From: Guyanagaster necrorhizus
Taxonomy: Eukaryota; Basidiomycota; Agaricomycetes; Agaricales; Physalacriaceae
Assembly: GCF_019112545.1 (NCBI RefSeq)
Contig: NW_025064881.1
Location: forward strand, 1,214,591 to 1,278,590
Length of the DNA stretch: 64,000 nucleotides
Direction: 5' to 3'
Under the pieces are notes generated by a model. The model was not told the origin of the DNA. It was given only the letters and a program-made list of their open reading frames with translations, and made no database searches. Of the stretch, positions 1 to 12,669 are shown piece after piece. Position numbers and translations under genes: made by a program. Within the stretch, counting starts at the first letter, position 1. Each line of letters opens with the position of its first letter.

Positions 1-238
1 GCTAAGTCTATTTGGTTTCAAATGGTTTTAGCCAGCCATTGAGAGTCTCTTCTTCTGTTTGACCTATGGACAGTTGAGTTTTGGGTTTTTGTGATTTCTT
101 CAGTGTGTTTAGAGCAACAAAATCAGATATATTCAAATGTGTGTGTAAATAAGTACTTACAGAGCTAGGATAAGTCTGACCAGCAGTATTCTGGAACACA
201 CCATTAAGTCCTTTAGCCAATTGAGTGGAATCACTCAC
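1..238 (-). pseudogene. Element A: start of pol (Ty3/Gypsy), cut by the window edge
   Basis: Minus-strand reading of the first residues of Pol. It matches the Pol N-terminus of elements E, F and H: a Ser/Thr-rich leader, then an 'ETLNGWLKPFETK' segment that aligns with 'SPKQWLKPFETE' in E. The frame begins at a GTG (gtgagtgattcc) overlapping the gag stop, as in most copies, so the start is not an ATG. The protease, RT and integrase parts of A lie to the left, outside the window. No function can be expected from this piece. Assignment to A rests on continuity with the gag remnant that follows on the same strand. Confidence 0.75.
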
Positions 239-2909
239 TCATCAGTTCTATCTTTTGCCTTCTTGATTTTCATGTCCTTTCTATTTTTCTCAAGTCCATT
301 GGCTTCTTTCTGCAGCTCAGCAATCTATGCTCATATATCTTCATGGATTTACTCTTTCTTTGAGCAATTCTATGATAGATGGCTCTTCTCTCTACAATTG
401 AAGCACTTCCCTTCTTTTTTCAGCTGATCAATATCTATGGGCTTTTCTTGCCTGATATAAGTCATGCTGGTGGCAGTCTGCTTCACAGTATAGGAGGAGG
501 TGAGAACTGAAGGGATGATATTAGTCTTAGCAGGAATCAGTTTGTTGTCCTTCTCTTGATGATTGAGTCTCCACTCATCCTGTTGATGGGCATTTTCTGC
601 CTTCTGTTGGTGGCATTCTTTGTTCATCAGAGTGATCTACTTCTTCCACACTTTGTAGCTTTTCAGAATGTTGAAGCTGATGTCCAATATAATCTTGGTG
701 TAGAAAAGTGGTACTTCCTTTTTTAGAGCTTCTACTAGTCATCTGTCTTTGCCAATGTCATCATTAACTCTGGCTAACTTGGTGAGCCATTTCAGCTCAT
801 CAAAGTACTTGCTGGCCATCTGATCTCTCAGGTGCAGTTTCTTCATCTTGTTCTTGTAAACTTCTTGAATGGTAGGATCAGTGAACTTGTTGTGAACTAT
901 CTGTTTAAAAGTGAGCCAAGATAGTAGTCAGTAATGCTTTTTGGTTGTTGAATATAGGTTTTAACTTTTCAGAGTCCACTAAGTTTTTGCCTTATCCTTG
1001 AAGTAGAAGGTGGCAAATGCAACTTAATAAATATTAATGGTGAGGTAGACAGAATAGACTTCAAAATATTGTTTGCAGTCAATAAAAAAGCAATTGATAT
1101 TATCAAAAAGTCTCTTAAAGAGATGCAGTTTCTGTACTAAGTCTAGTTTACACTAAATAAGTATGATGTTAGTGGCAAGGGGCCTCATAGAGTTTGGGTA
1201 TTTGTAAAAGAGAGAGTGTGTCTTGGATAGTCTAGGGAATAAATGAAGAGAGTGATCATCAGTGACAGGGCTCTCAATCATCTGGCCAGCTGGTTTTCTG
1301 ACAATCCTTCTATTGACAATTGTAAAGCTTTGTTTTATGGCTTTAGAGTCATCTTCTTTGGTTTGGCTGCTTGGTCTGGCTTCATTGGCAGGAGGTTGTC
1401 CTTTTATCAGTCAGCTTCTCTTTAGCTTCCAGAGGTATTGAGTCAGGATTTCAGCATATAAGGTTTGGAGTCACTAGTGACATCAAGAGATTGTGATGGT
1501 GGTTCAGATGGATGGTATCATATAGATGGCTTGCTTCAGAGGGATGAGAGATGTATTTAGCATGAGTTGAACTTCATATCTGGATTTATAATCTGGAAGT
1601 TTGGCCAGGGGTCTTTGGGGTAGGCCTTATTGTAGAGAAAAATGGCTTGCTTAATTGTGGCATACTGTAAAATATCAATTTTTTCAATATCATCTGCTAT
1701 TAAATACTTTTCTTCAAGCAGCATCATTCTCCAGCCTATATCTCAAGAGAGTTCCATGACTCTCTCCTGATACAATCTCTTAAATTCTCTCTCCTTTTTA
1801 TGTTGTATTTCTTTTTTAAGCAATTCTTCATCTTCAGGTTTATAAAATCTCTTGAGCCAGTCAAAAGGTATCATGTTCCATTCATTCTTGCTATTCATCT
1901 TGCTGTCCTCTTCTGAGGAATCAACAGGCTAGTTGAAAATGGACAGAGGATAGAGCTTCAGTGTTATGAGAGAGCTGTCCTTCATGTCAACTAGTGCTGG
2001 GTCTAGCCTTATCAGAAGGCTGTGTTCAAGGTCAGTAAGTTCTGATCTCAGGACTTTCTTCACTGTTGCTGTTTTCTCTTCTTTGCTTCTCCAGATTATG
2101 ATAATACTGGCAGAACTGCTTATAGAAAAAAGGATTGAGAAATAGAGCAGCAACTCAACTTTAGAGGAATTGCCAAAAGCTTCACTCACTGATCTGTATA
2201 GCAGAAGGTGGTTGGATTCTATAAATGGAGAGAGATGGATCAGAGTCATAGAGAAAGAGATTGTTGATAGAGGATACTGACTTGGTTCTGGACCAGCTTG
2301 ATTATTAGATGGGAAGGTTGATGGCCTCTGTCTGGTTTCTAAACCATCAGAAATCATTAGAGTCTCAGGTGGCAGTTTCAAGATTGTGCTGCCAATGTTG
2401 GTACTTGGCATCATGCTGAGCAGTAAAGTATTCTTCTTTCTGGGCATGTATTCTTTCTACACTACTGGTCAAGTGGTGCTCTTTGAGGTCTACAATATCT
2501 GTGTAATACCACTCATTTGGATTCTCTGGCAGTCCAGCTTCTCTAGCTTAGTATCTTCTGCTGGCACTATTGGGATTAAAGTTACTGAGCTCTCCACTTC
2601 TGATACTAGAGTTAGAGAAACTTGTGGGACTCCTTTCAGAGGTCACATAGAGAGACTTGTAGCTGGAGCCTATAGCCATTTTGGTGGCATCAAAGGAGTC
2701 TCTAGTATAATCACTGATTCTATATTTAAAGGGGGCAGTGCAAGAGTCAGAAGATGGTTCCACAGCAAAGAAGTCATTGAGGAGATCCTCATCTTCATAG
2801 TCTGAGACTGAAGAGAAGTTCAGCAAGTTGCAAGAGAGGTCATTTCAGATAGAATGTCAGTAGGTTTCTGAGAGGTATTAGTACTCTTTTTATTCTGTTG
2901 GAAGAACTC
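235..2909 (-). pseudogene. Element A: gag and most of ORF1, decayed
   Basis: Minus-strand remnant of the 5' coding half of a chromovirus-type Gypsy element. A degenerate CCHC knuckle (CFNCREKSHLS) is readable near 370-425, after a basic 'MDIDQLKKEGK' segment shared with all copies. The Gag capsid region lies around 640-1200 and the ORF1/gag frame switch near 1935. ORF1 sequence (TRDSFDATKMA, cf. HARDSLDAAWMA in E) is at about 2690-2740. Many stop codons and almost no CpG mark it as old. The reading is cut at 2909 by insertion of element B and resumes at 55011, flanked by aactc/aactt. Confidence 0.8.
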
Positions 2910-3378
2910 TGTTATGATTTTTCCTTATTTTCTTTCTCTCTAATGGAATTAACCCCTATTTATGCTTAGTCAGGGCATCTAAACCAGCACTTATGACCAT
3001 GGGATAGGCTTAGTCATCACAACAGCCCAATCAGCTATTGTCTTTTGATGCAACAGTATTGTCTGATGATGCATAACAATCCTATTGTAGATGGTAGTGA
3101 CACTCAAGGACAATGAGCATAATTGCTAGCACCAACATAATAAGTAGGAGTATTTATAGAAGCACTACAACATGTATATAAGTAGGACAGCTCTCACTGA
3201 TATAACCTCAGCTTTGAGCTAAAGTTTATTCATTGTTATTCTACTCTCAAGCTACTCTCTTGTGTCTTGAAGTACCCAGTTTATATAACACAATAAAGTG
3301 AACTCTAGCAGAAGTCTTGAATATAAAGGCATGCTAGTTTATTATGTGTTTTAGATCACATGTAGCTTGAGCCTAACA
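2910..3378 (+). repeat. Element B 5' LTR
   Basis: Starts tgttatga and ends cctaaca, the family termini. It contains the 13-mer agctttgagctaa at 3210-3222, the presumed RNA 5' end. The putative primer site ttagcttgaagct follows at 3380-3392. The two pair at 11 Watson-Crick positions plus two G-U positions, exactly where the CpG in the E version has decayed. The length equals that of the 3' LTR at 54542. Confidence 0.9.
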
Positions 3379-3435
3379 ATTAGCTTGAAGCTTTGTTTTC
3401 TCTTTTCTCATGCACTATAGTGTGGAGGAAACTGA

Positions 3436-5104
3436 ATGCCATCTATCAACTCATTAAATCCAAACTTCAATTATGAGTTTTTCAAACTCTTTGCCTCTAT
3501 CATCAGAACATTGTTAAAATTATTAGTGATCATACAGCTGTGCCATGGATGCCGATCAATCACACCCTGAGCAGTTAGATACTATCAGGAGTTTCAGGAC
3601 ATCTGCCATATTTTATGAAACATCATATCTGATCTACCCCTCTATAATATTTCCAAATCTTGATGAGTGTCCCACCAGCCCACTGAATACCCTCTATCTG
3701 AAGCTGGGCCTAGCAGCTTGCATACAAGGAATATTCAGGAAGAAAAAAGACATAGATACCTCTCTCAACAACCAAACAGCAGAAACTGCAACCATCACAT
3801 CACAGGATTCTAAAACCCATAGATCTTGCCTCTTATTTCTAACCATGAGGACAAAAACCTCTCTTCAAACTTCTTTAATGAGTCACTGTCCTCTGACTAT
3901 TCCACTGCCACAAGAATCTGAGGGATTGCTGACCATGCTAGAGACTTCCTTGATGCTACTAGAGTAGCTTCAAGACTCCAAAATCTTTTATCACACACAA
4001 ACAACTCCAGATATAACTTGCTCTATGCTATGTCAAGTGGAAGCCATGCCTCCTCAGTCCACTCCAACAATGGTAGCAGTCAGATAGAGATGCCAAGAGA
4101 GCAGGATAACATAGAGTGTCAAGAACTTGCAGCTCAAAATGCAATTATTCACTGGATATTTCTGGACTGGGACCTCTAAGTCTCTTTTAACTATGATGAA
4201 GCACTCTAATAGCAGGAGCAGCTATGAGAAGAGCAAGCCTGGAACAACTCCAAGCAAGTTTGAGAAGACCTTGCAGAGTATACCCAGATGGAGGCTCAGC
4301 ATGAGCATGAAGAAAGAGAGTATGACAGGCAGAGATGCTAGCAGCAGCAAGAGGCAAAGGTGGCCTGACTGAGGAGTGGATCTCTGGGCTGGTACAGTCT
4401 CTGATCCAAGCTCTCAACCCCTATCTTCAGAGAGCCTAGTACAACCAACAGTGATCTTTAGATGGAGTCTTACAGCCCCATCACCTCCAGTGAAGTTGAC
4501 AGAAAGAGAAATAGTGATAGGATCTTCTATTCTTTTTGATGAACTATCAGCCCTGAGACCCTTAAATATTCTCCTTTCCAATATACTTCCAGTGCAGATA
4601 TCACTCATGGGGATGACAAGTCTATCTTCAATCTCTATAGGCTATGAGTATCTCTCAATGCCCATATCTCTGGCCACACCCTCTGAAGATTTCTCAGAAA
4701 TCAAGTTGCTTAACAATTCCTCAACAAGAAGTTTTATAGAAACTTCTGAGTCTATAGTGAAGACTTGGAGGCAGTGCAAGTATATGGCAGCAATAGATAC
4801 AATGTCAAGATTAGAGCCAGTCTCTGAGCAGGCCTCTCCTCTATTCTTGTCTCTCTCAGCCCTGAAGCTGGGCTCAGCATTCAGCCTCAGCAACTCTCCC
4901 ACAATAATCAAACCTTCTGTAGAGAGCATCTTCAACCAACCCATCAGTTTTCCTCTCAAGGAGAACAATAAAGGTGATGGAAATGAGAATAATGAGGAGA
5001 CAGAGAGTAGTGAGAGCTTTTATAGGCTTGAGGACTTCATAAAGTATGCCAAAGAGAACACAGACAAAGAAGTATTACAGGAGGAGATTCAAAAAGTATG
5101 GATC
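3436..5104 (+). pseudogene. Element B: ORF1 and start of gag
   Basis: Begins at the ATG at 3436, 58 nt after the LTR, as in other copies. The N-terminus reads MPSINSLNPNFNYEFFKL followed by a hydrophobic stretch (ASIIRTLLKLLVIIQLC), the conserved ORF1 helix. The middle is frame-broken. The gag frame is open from about 4376 to the insertion point and includes SIFNQPISFPL near 4927, the segment conserved at the ORF1/gag switch, followed by an acidic stretch. It is interrupted at 5104 by element C within the target ggatc and continues at 13112. Function: structural particle protein and an ORF1 product of unknown role; inactive. Confidence 0.8.
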
Positions 5105-5541
5105 TGTTAGACCCAAGCATCATGTGAGTAGGACCACATAGTAAATGGTTGTCCCTTCGCACTTTGAGGGATCAGCCGAGTTCACAGAGATGACCTTTAG
5201 CTCATCAGTGACTCAAGGTCTTGTTAGACTCGAGATAGAATGGTAGTTGTAAACTTTAGTTTGAGACTAGGGTTTCGACTTGTTGGTCATCTCCTTTAAA
5301 TACTGTACAAGTCTGGCTAATAATACTATGTGACTATTATAGATTTCTCTGTCCATTGTGCTCTTTGTCCTTGAGCATTGCTACCATACATAAAGGGTGT
5401 TGTCAGTGATTGCTGTTGGTTTCTGGAAGATAATTGACAATCAACATATTGTGCTGACTAAGTCACATCTTATGCTCCTAAGCATCAGATTAGGTATTCT
5501 GACTAAGCATAAAATAAGGAAACAAAGGAAAAATTATAACA
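5105..5541 (-). repeat. Element C 3' LTR
   Basis: On the plus strand it starts tgttagac and ends ataaca. It matches the 5' LTR at 12670-13106 over its full 437 bp with scattered transitions. The 13-mer for the RNA 5' end has decayed here to agtctcaaactaa on the minus strand. The adjacent plus-strand taccccct is the complement of the polypurine tract. Confidence 0.9.
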
Positions 5542-5574
5542 TTACCCCCTCATTAAGACCATCATCCTGATAGT

Positions 5575-8500
5575 TTAGTTTAGAGATAATTCATAATCAT
5601 ATATGACAGTGTCTGCATTCATGTATTTTTTGTTAACCTATTGATTTGATTTAGGTCTGTATCCCTTCCAGCTGATGAGATAGTCTACTGTTGATGTCAT
5701 TTCACCCCCTCTTGCTTTGATTTTTCATAGTTTGTGATTAAGGATTTGATCGATTTCATAATATTCTTCATCATTGATGAGGTCTGAGAGTGGGAGTGGA
5801 GGGCATTCCTGATTTGGAAAGGCAGGTGCGATGTAAGGGGATAGGAGTGTTTTATTGAAGATGTTATGTACTTTTCAGGTGATTGGAAGTCAGAGTTTAT
5901 AGGCCCCTTTTTCCACTTTGCTGATGATTGGGAATGGGCTCATTTGCTTGTCAGATAGTTTTCATTTAGGGCATGGAAGATGAAGATTTGTGATGTCAAG
6001 CCAGACCTTGTCACTGGCGATATACATGTGGGCTGGTCAGCGATGCTTGTCATACTGGGATTTCATCGTGGCAGCAGCTTTCTCAAGGACAATTTTGGTT
6101 TCAGTATGTATTTTGGTCATTGCAGTTGTAAAGTCTGTTGAGGCTGGGGTTGTAATGCAGTGCCATTTGGTTTGGGTTATATTGGGGTGTCGACCATGAT
6201 TTACAAAAAATAGTGTTTTTTCCATCATCAAGTAGACTCAGTTATTGTGTTGGAATGCTGCAAGAGCAAGCCATTCGACCTAATCATCCTGCTGATAGTT
6301 AATGAACAGTTGGAGGTACTTTTTGACTTCCTGGTTTGCTTATTCTGTTTGCCCATCTGTCTGAGGATGGTATGCCATTGAGGCATTTCATGTAATGTTT
6401 AGGAGGCAGTAGAGATCATCGAGGAATTTGGAGACAAATTAAGGACCCCTGTCAGAGATGATGATTTGAGGCATTCCATGTTTAGCATAGATCTCATCAC
6501 ATAAGATCTTCACCCATTCTTTGAAAGTCAATTTAGTAGAGCACATGATAGGGATTATCACTTTAGAGAACCAATCAATGATGACTAAGATGGCATCATA
6601 ACCATCACATTCAGGTAGTCCTGTGATCATGTCTACCGAGATGTGGGTCCATAGGACTGATGGAATCTTGTTTGGATGAAGGGGCACAGCTCAGACTTGC
6701 ATGGATGATTTCCCCCTTTGGCATACTTCACATGCCTTGATGTATGTGATAACATCATTTTCCATTTTCAGCCACCAGTATTTGCACAAAATGAGTTCCT
6801 TTGTTTTGGCAATACTGGAATGACTGGCAGTTGCATGGTCATGATGCACAGCTATGATCTCCCTCTGCAAGGCTCAGTCTCAGGGTATGTAGATACATCT
6901 ATCATATCAGATAAGTCCACCTTCTTTTGTTAGCCCTCTCTTATGATTAAGTGAAGGGGTGATCTTTTGATCCCATTTATAGCTGTCCTGAGTTGTGCTT
7001 TTGATCCTTTCATGGATTTTTTCCTTGGTGGGCATTATCATGGCTCTAAAGTGCTTGGGCCATAATAGCATTACTCCCATGTTGTCTGACCCCCCCTGAT
7101 TGTGATCCCCATATTGAGACAAGAGATCAGCCTTTTTGTTTGCTACTCCAGCCTTGTGATGGAGGGTATATTGGTATTGGCTAAGCTCTATGACCCACTG
7201 GGCTTGTCATCAATTCAGTTTTTGAGGTTGATAGAAATATCTGAGATTTTGGTGGTCTGTCCAGATCTCAAATATTTCTGAGGCCCCAATGAGATAATGC
7301 CGCTATTCTTCTAAGGTGAGCATTATTGCAAGTAGCTCCTTGTCATATATTTCATAATTTCTCTCTGTAGTTGTAAGTGCTTTGGAGAGGAATGCAACCA
7401 GGTGCCATTTTCTGCTTTGTTCTTGAGAAAAAACCACTCCAAGTGCTTCCTCATTCGAGTCTGCTTTGACTTGGAATTTTCCTTCCTGTGATGGTATGGC
7501 AAGTACAACATCTTCAGCTAGTTGTTGCTTCAGGCTGTTGAATGCAGATTGCTGGGCATTTCCCCATGTCCAGGGGGCATTACTGGTGAGCTGGGTCATC
7601 AGCTGAACTATTTTACTATAGTCCCAAATGAACTGCCAATAGAAGTTGGTAAATCCAAGGAAAGATTGTAGCTCTTTCTTTTTCTCTGGTTCAGGCCATT
7701 CTGTCACCCCTGCCACCTTGATGAGGTCCATTTGAATACTTCCTTCACTGATAATGACCCCGAGATATTCTGTTTTGAGAACTTTGAACTCACATTTCTT
7801 GGCTTTGAGGAATAGTTTGTGTTTCTGCATTAGGGCCAATATCTGACGGATCAGATTCCGGTGTTCCTCCTTTGTTTGTGATATGATCAAGATGTCATCC
7901 AGATAAATAGTGACCTTCCCTGTGGTGATGAGATCTTTGAATATGTCATTCATCATCCACTGGAAAGTGGCAGGAGAGTTGGTCAATCCAAAGAACATGA
8001 TAATTAGTTCAAACAGACCATGGTTGATCCTAAAGGTGGCTTTCCATTCGTCTCTCTTCTTTATCCAGATATTATTGTACCCCCATCAGACATCAAGTTT
8101 GGTATAGTATTTAGCACCTCAGAGTTTATCCATTAACTCCGAGATCAGGAGAAGGGGGTATCGGTTTTTAATAGTCATGTCGTTTAGCTTCTGGTAGTCT
8201 TGTACTGGCTGGAGCTTTCCATCCTTCTTCTTGATGAAGAAGAATGGCGATGCCATGGGAGACTTCAAGGGTTGAATTTGTCTGTTGAACAGGTTTTCAT
8301 CGAGAAATTTGTCCAGTTTCTGTTGCTCTAGGTTATTGAGGAGATAAGTTTTACAGTTCAGGTTGGCGCTGGCATTTGGAATTAATTCGATTGCATGATC
8401 TCATGGTTTGGGGTCTAGGAGTTCATCAAAACTTTCTTTCTCGAAAAGATCTCAATAGTCTCTTGCCTATTCCAGTACCATTTCTTCAAACATCCTCTTG

Positions 8501-9471
8501 ACTTTCCTCTTATTTGCCTTTGCTGCCAGATTGTTGGCATGGTGGACTGCCTGTATATGGATCCCTCTTTGTAGGTCCATAGTGAGGATCATTTCTCCAT
8601 CTTCCATCTCTTCATCCCATTTATCTTCTGGGTCCTCATCTGATAGTTCAAATGGGATTTTGCAGCAATGGCATTGAGCAAAGATAACTTGCCTGGTTTT
8701 CCAGTTTATTAGTGGATTGTGCCATATGAGCCAGTCATAGCCTAAAAAGATTTTCTTGGTCCCTAGATCAGTCACCACTAGATCGATTCATTCTGAGTGA
8801 TCCCTGATTGTGAGTTGGATCTCAACAAACTTGGTAATCGATCCAGTCTGGTTCTTGGTTCCATCAGCATTATATACAGAGATGAGGGCTGCAGTTGCCC
8901 ATGTCAGGAGCTGATGCTTATCGACGAAAGCTCAGTTTATAGAGCTCCTTGTGCATTCACTGTTGATTAGGGCAGTCACAGAATGTAGGGCTCATGATGT
9001 CAAAGTTTCAATCTGAGCTTTAGTTGTTAGGTCTCGTCCAGGGGTTTTGGAGTGACAGATGAATTTTCAGGGCCCATGCAGCTCGTCAAGCCATTCGAGA
9101 GCCTGGTGTTGCTCTACCTGCTTGATCCCTCCTATAACTTTGCCTGTTGCTTCCTTGGTCCTAGTTCAGTGTACCCAGGTTTTTAGTATGGTGGTTGCTG
9201 CTTTCTCCATCCCTGCTTCTCTGATGGCTCTCCAGGTCTATTCAGTATCAAATGGTTTGAGCCAGATTGTGGGGCTCACTGCCCCTGTTCAGCCTATAGG
9301 TGTTTGAGTTTTACTTTGCGATTCATTGGTGTGTGCAGTGGTCGATCAGGGTATATTCAAATATGTACATATTAGTGATATTTTTGTGACTATGAAAGTA
9401 CCATGAGTCTGGCTAGCAGCTGCATAGGGCACACCTTGGGTTCTTTGGGCCAGTTCAGTGGAATCGCTCAC
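5575..9471 (-). pseudogene. Element C: pol polyprotein (PR-RT-RH-IN-chromodomain), broken
   Basis: Minus-strand Pol with premature stops. The protease region is near 8945-8970, with the DSG motif changed to NSE. The protein around 8467-8778 (KKIFLGYDWLIWHNPLINW) follows the protease. RT and RNase H fill about 8330 to 7200, with the longest open stretch at 7303-7998; it keeps an intact YLDD box at about 7894-7905. The integrase core is near 6440-6690 (VDMITGLPECDGYDAIL, SDRGP) and the C-terminal integrase part near 6037-6231. A chromodomain (VDYLISWKGYRP) lies just upstream of the stop at 5575. The RT active site survives but the frame does not, so the copy cannot be autonomous. Confidence 0.88.
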
Positions 9472-11213
9472 TGGCCAGCCAGCTCTTTTACCTCCTCCAC
9501 CTTTGTTTTCTTGCCAAGCTCTTCTTCTTCTTTTTGTAGCTTGGCGATCTGAGCTCGTATGTCTTCACAGGTGCCCTTCTTTTTTGGACAGTCTTTGGCC
9601 ATATGCCCTTTCTGCCTGCAATTGAAGTATTTGCCCTCCTTCTTCATTCGATCTATGTCCATCGGCTTTCCTGCTCTGGTAAATGTAGTGCCTGTCCCTG
9701 TCTTCTGACTTCTATAGGACAAAGTTGAGAGAGTCTCCAGTGATTTCCCAGCAGTTTGCCCCGTCTTGTTCAGGGTTAGCAGGGTCGGCTTCCTGTAGTC
9801 TTATAACATCGATGATTCTGCTTTCTGCCTTTGTCATTCTTTATACATTTCAATGATTCTCCTCTTTCACTCGTCATACCTGACCAGCATCAACATTTTG
9901 ATGCCCATAGCAGAGATCATCATGAGGTAAGAAGAGAGAACTCCTCTTTTGAGGGCTTCAACCATTTGTCCATTGTTGGCTATATCTTCTCATATTTCTG
10001 CTAGTTTGGTGAGCCTTTCCAGCTTGTTGAAGTAGTCCATTGCCATCTTATCCCTCATCTTGTACTCCTTGATCTTCTGCTTATATACTTTCTGCACCAC
10101 TATGTCAACGAATTTGTTGTTGAGCATTTGTTTAAACACCAGCCACAAGGGATATCAGTAATGGTTCCTCATGGTAGACTGGAAGTTTGGGGCGATGAGA
10201 ATCCACCAAGTTTTAGCTTTGTCTTCTAGATAGGAGGTGGCAAAGATGACTTTGTTCATGTCAGATCCTAGGTATCTGATATACACCTTGAAGTACTGTT
10301 CACAGTTTATAAGGAATCTGTCGATGTCATTGGAGACCCCTTTGAAGGGTCAGGGTTTTCAGAGTAGATTGGGATGACACTGAAGAATATTGGCATTTTC
10401 TAGTAGTGGTCCCATTGGGTTGGGCCATCCATCGAATGGTGGCTGCTGCCATTTGGTGGATGGTTCAGAGAAGGAATAGAGGGAGTGGTCATCAGCTACT
10501 GAGCTCCCCTTTGGTTCTTCTATCCAAATGATAACCCTGTCTCGGATTGTAAATCTGAGTTGGATGGCCTTGAGGTTGTCTCTTATGGGCTCTTTTCCTG
10601 TTCTGCTGGTTTTGGCCTGATCAGGAGGTGGCTGGCCTCCCAAGAGTCAGCTTCCATAGCCCATCCAAGGGTTTGGATGTCTGAAGGTTGGTTATACTTG
10701 GCTTTTGACAAGCCGAGTTGCTGTGGTTCATACCAAATAGCTGGAGCTCCCAAGGGTACTTTTTGCTGATGGGGCCTGGTATACTGCTCGCCTCAGCATG
10801 ACAGAGGGGGGGGTCTTCAGCATTGGTTGTATGCTAGGGGTGACCTGGTAAGCTGGTGTTCAGCCGACCAGATACTCGGGGTGCCTTTGGTTATATTGCT
10901 GGGCAGCATAGTCTGTTGCCACTCATCTCAGGATTTCTGTTTGTTTGTTAGTGTCTGAACATAAATATAATTGCCCCATTGTCGACACTATCCAGGCATT
11001 GTCATGTCATAAAAAATTTACCCCTTGTAGGTAGTACTCCTGGTACTTCTGTGTTCTTTCTTTCTGCACTAACCTTTCTACTTCTTCTTCATTGGTCTCT
11101 TCTTGCAGGTCATAGGGCAGTCTCCTGAGAGGCTCACTGCTCTCCATCTCTTCTTCCTCATCCTCGTCATCCTCCTTGAGGAGAGAATTGACAGGCTGGT
11201 CATAAAAACTCTT
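9468..11213 (-). pseudogene. Element C: gag
   Basis: Minus-strand Gag. It starts in the frame carrying AKSFYDQPVNSLLKE, next to the end of ORF1 at 11200, then an acidic stretch (EDDEDEEEEMESSEP). A capsid-like region lies around 9830-10280. The zinc knuckle near 9590-9640 reads YFNCRQKGHMAKDC, with the first cysteine replaced by tyrosine. The frame ends at 9468 (ELAGQ-stop) and overlaps pol by a few nucleotides in the -1 frame. Several stops interrupt it. Role: packaging of the element RNA in cytoplasmic particles. Confidence 0.82.
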
Positions 11214-12613
11214 GGCCTCTCTTTGCTGTATTGTCATTACACTGCCTTGACTGAGAGCTTGGTCCAGTGGCTGAAGAATCTGGTGGATAGTTGTAGATGG
11301 GGGCTGGCTGACTGCTGATATCAGAGTCATAGTGGTTCCTGCCAGTTGCTCTCGCCACCTTCACTTGCTCATGATAGAGGCAGATATTCTGCTGATAGTT
11401 GTTGTTGTCAGCAAGTTGTCTGATCACTCTGCTTCCAAGAAACCCTCAGAGGGCCCAGGCAGGGATATGGGCATTTTCAGGGACTCAAAGCCCATAGTGT
11501 CTGAGGACGGACTTATCGCTGTCAAACCTGATATCAGTGCTGGGTGTTCTTCAGGAAGGGAGATATTGAAGAGTTGGAGGACAGAGGAGGAGGATCCTGC
11601 TGTACTTTCTTCCACTGTGTGGGTCTCTCCTTGATATCGGTCCTTGCTCCAGATGCTAGTTCCGGAGCTTGGTTTCTGAAAGATGGGGGTTGAGAGAGAG
11701 AGGTCAGCTCATACTGGTGCAAGTATGCTTGCGACCTCAGGTCATAGTCTGTACCAGTTGGAGACGTTAGCTCAGACCAGTCTCTCTCTCTCTGTTTCAT
11801 ACTGGTGGTCTCTGTTCTGCTTGTTATACTGGGTGGCCTCTCTTCTTTGCTCCTCTTTCTCACAGTGGTTTGTATACTCATCATATACTGGCTGTGGCTC
11901 ATCCTGCTGTCTACGCTCTTCTTGTTGGATGGCATCATCATAGTTGAAGGGAATGGTAAAGTCTCAGGTTGGGAAGTACCTTTATACTGTTTCTTCCCAT
12001 ACTCATCATTGTTCTGGGGATTCTCTCCCATCCTCGAGTTGGCTTGAGTAGGGGCAGGAGAGTCATGAGGCTGGCAGCTAAGAGTTGAGAGTCGGGATCG
12101 CTGAGCCATTCTAGGGGCATCGAGAGAGTCCCTGGCATGGTCAGCAATCCCATGGGTTTAGGAGGTGGAAGAGGGGTCAGAGGAGGGAGACTGTTCAAAG
12201 AAGTTCTCCAGGAGGTCCTGGTCCTTGCCATAGAGGACCACATCTGATACAAAGATCCTGCTGTCTCTTGGGAGGTGAGGCTGTTGGTCTTCAGATCAGG
12301 AAGAGTGTTGTCTTCTCATTTCTTCTTGACCATCCCTCTGATGCATGCCACTAGGCCTGGCTTCTGGGGGCTGATAGATTGTTCATTGAGATTTGAAGAT
12401 GTCATGTAGAGGGAGATCTGAGGTTACATTTCGTAGGATACATTGAATATTCTGAAACTCCTGGTAGTGTCTAATTGTCCAAGCAGTAATGGAATGGCAT
12501 CTCCAGCACAGCTGGATGATCACCAATAAGCCAATCAGTGTTCCAATGATAGAAGCCAAGAGTTCAAAGAACTCATGATCAAAATTCAGGTTGTTATTGT
12601 TGGATGAGGGCAT
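11200..12613 (-). pseudogene. Element C: ORF1 (hydrophobic N-terminus, coiled-coil middle)
   Basis: Starts at the ATG at 12613 (MPSSNNNNLNFDHEFFELL) and contains the predicted membrane helix LLASIIGTLIGLLVIIQLC at residues about 18-36. The first stretch stays open to 12383, and the same protein continues after stops. At about 12110-12150 it reads DHARDSLDAPRMA, and near 11890-11970 FTIPFNYDDAIQQEERRQQ, matching E. It ends EFL-stop at 11200, where gag is already open in the +1 frame. A longer open frame at 11534-12109 is a different, non-conserved frame. Function unknown; not a recognised Gag domain. Confidence 0.75.
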
Positions 12614-12655
12614 TTGGTTTCTCAGCACAATTGAGCTTGAGAAAGGGAATGAGAA

Positions 12656-12668
12656 AGTCTTGAACTAA
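12656..12668 (-). other. Element C primer-binding site (self-complementary type)
   Basis: Minus-strand ttagttcaagact, one base from the LTR edge. It pairs with the LTR 13-mer agtctcgaactaa (12821-12833, minus) at 12 of 13 positions. The single mismatch is explained by CpG decay in the primer site. Confidence 0.75.
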
Positions 12669-12669
12669 T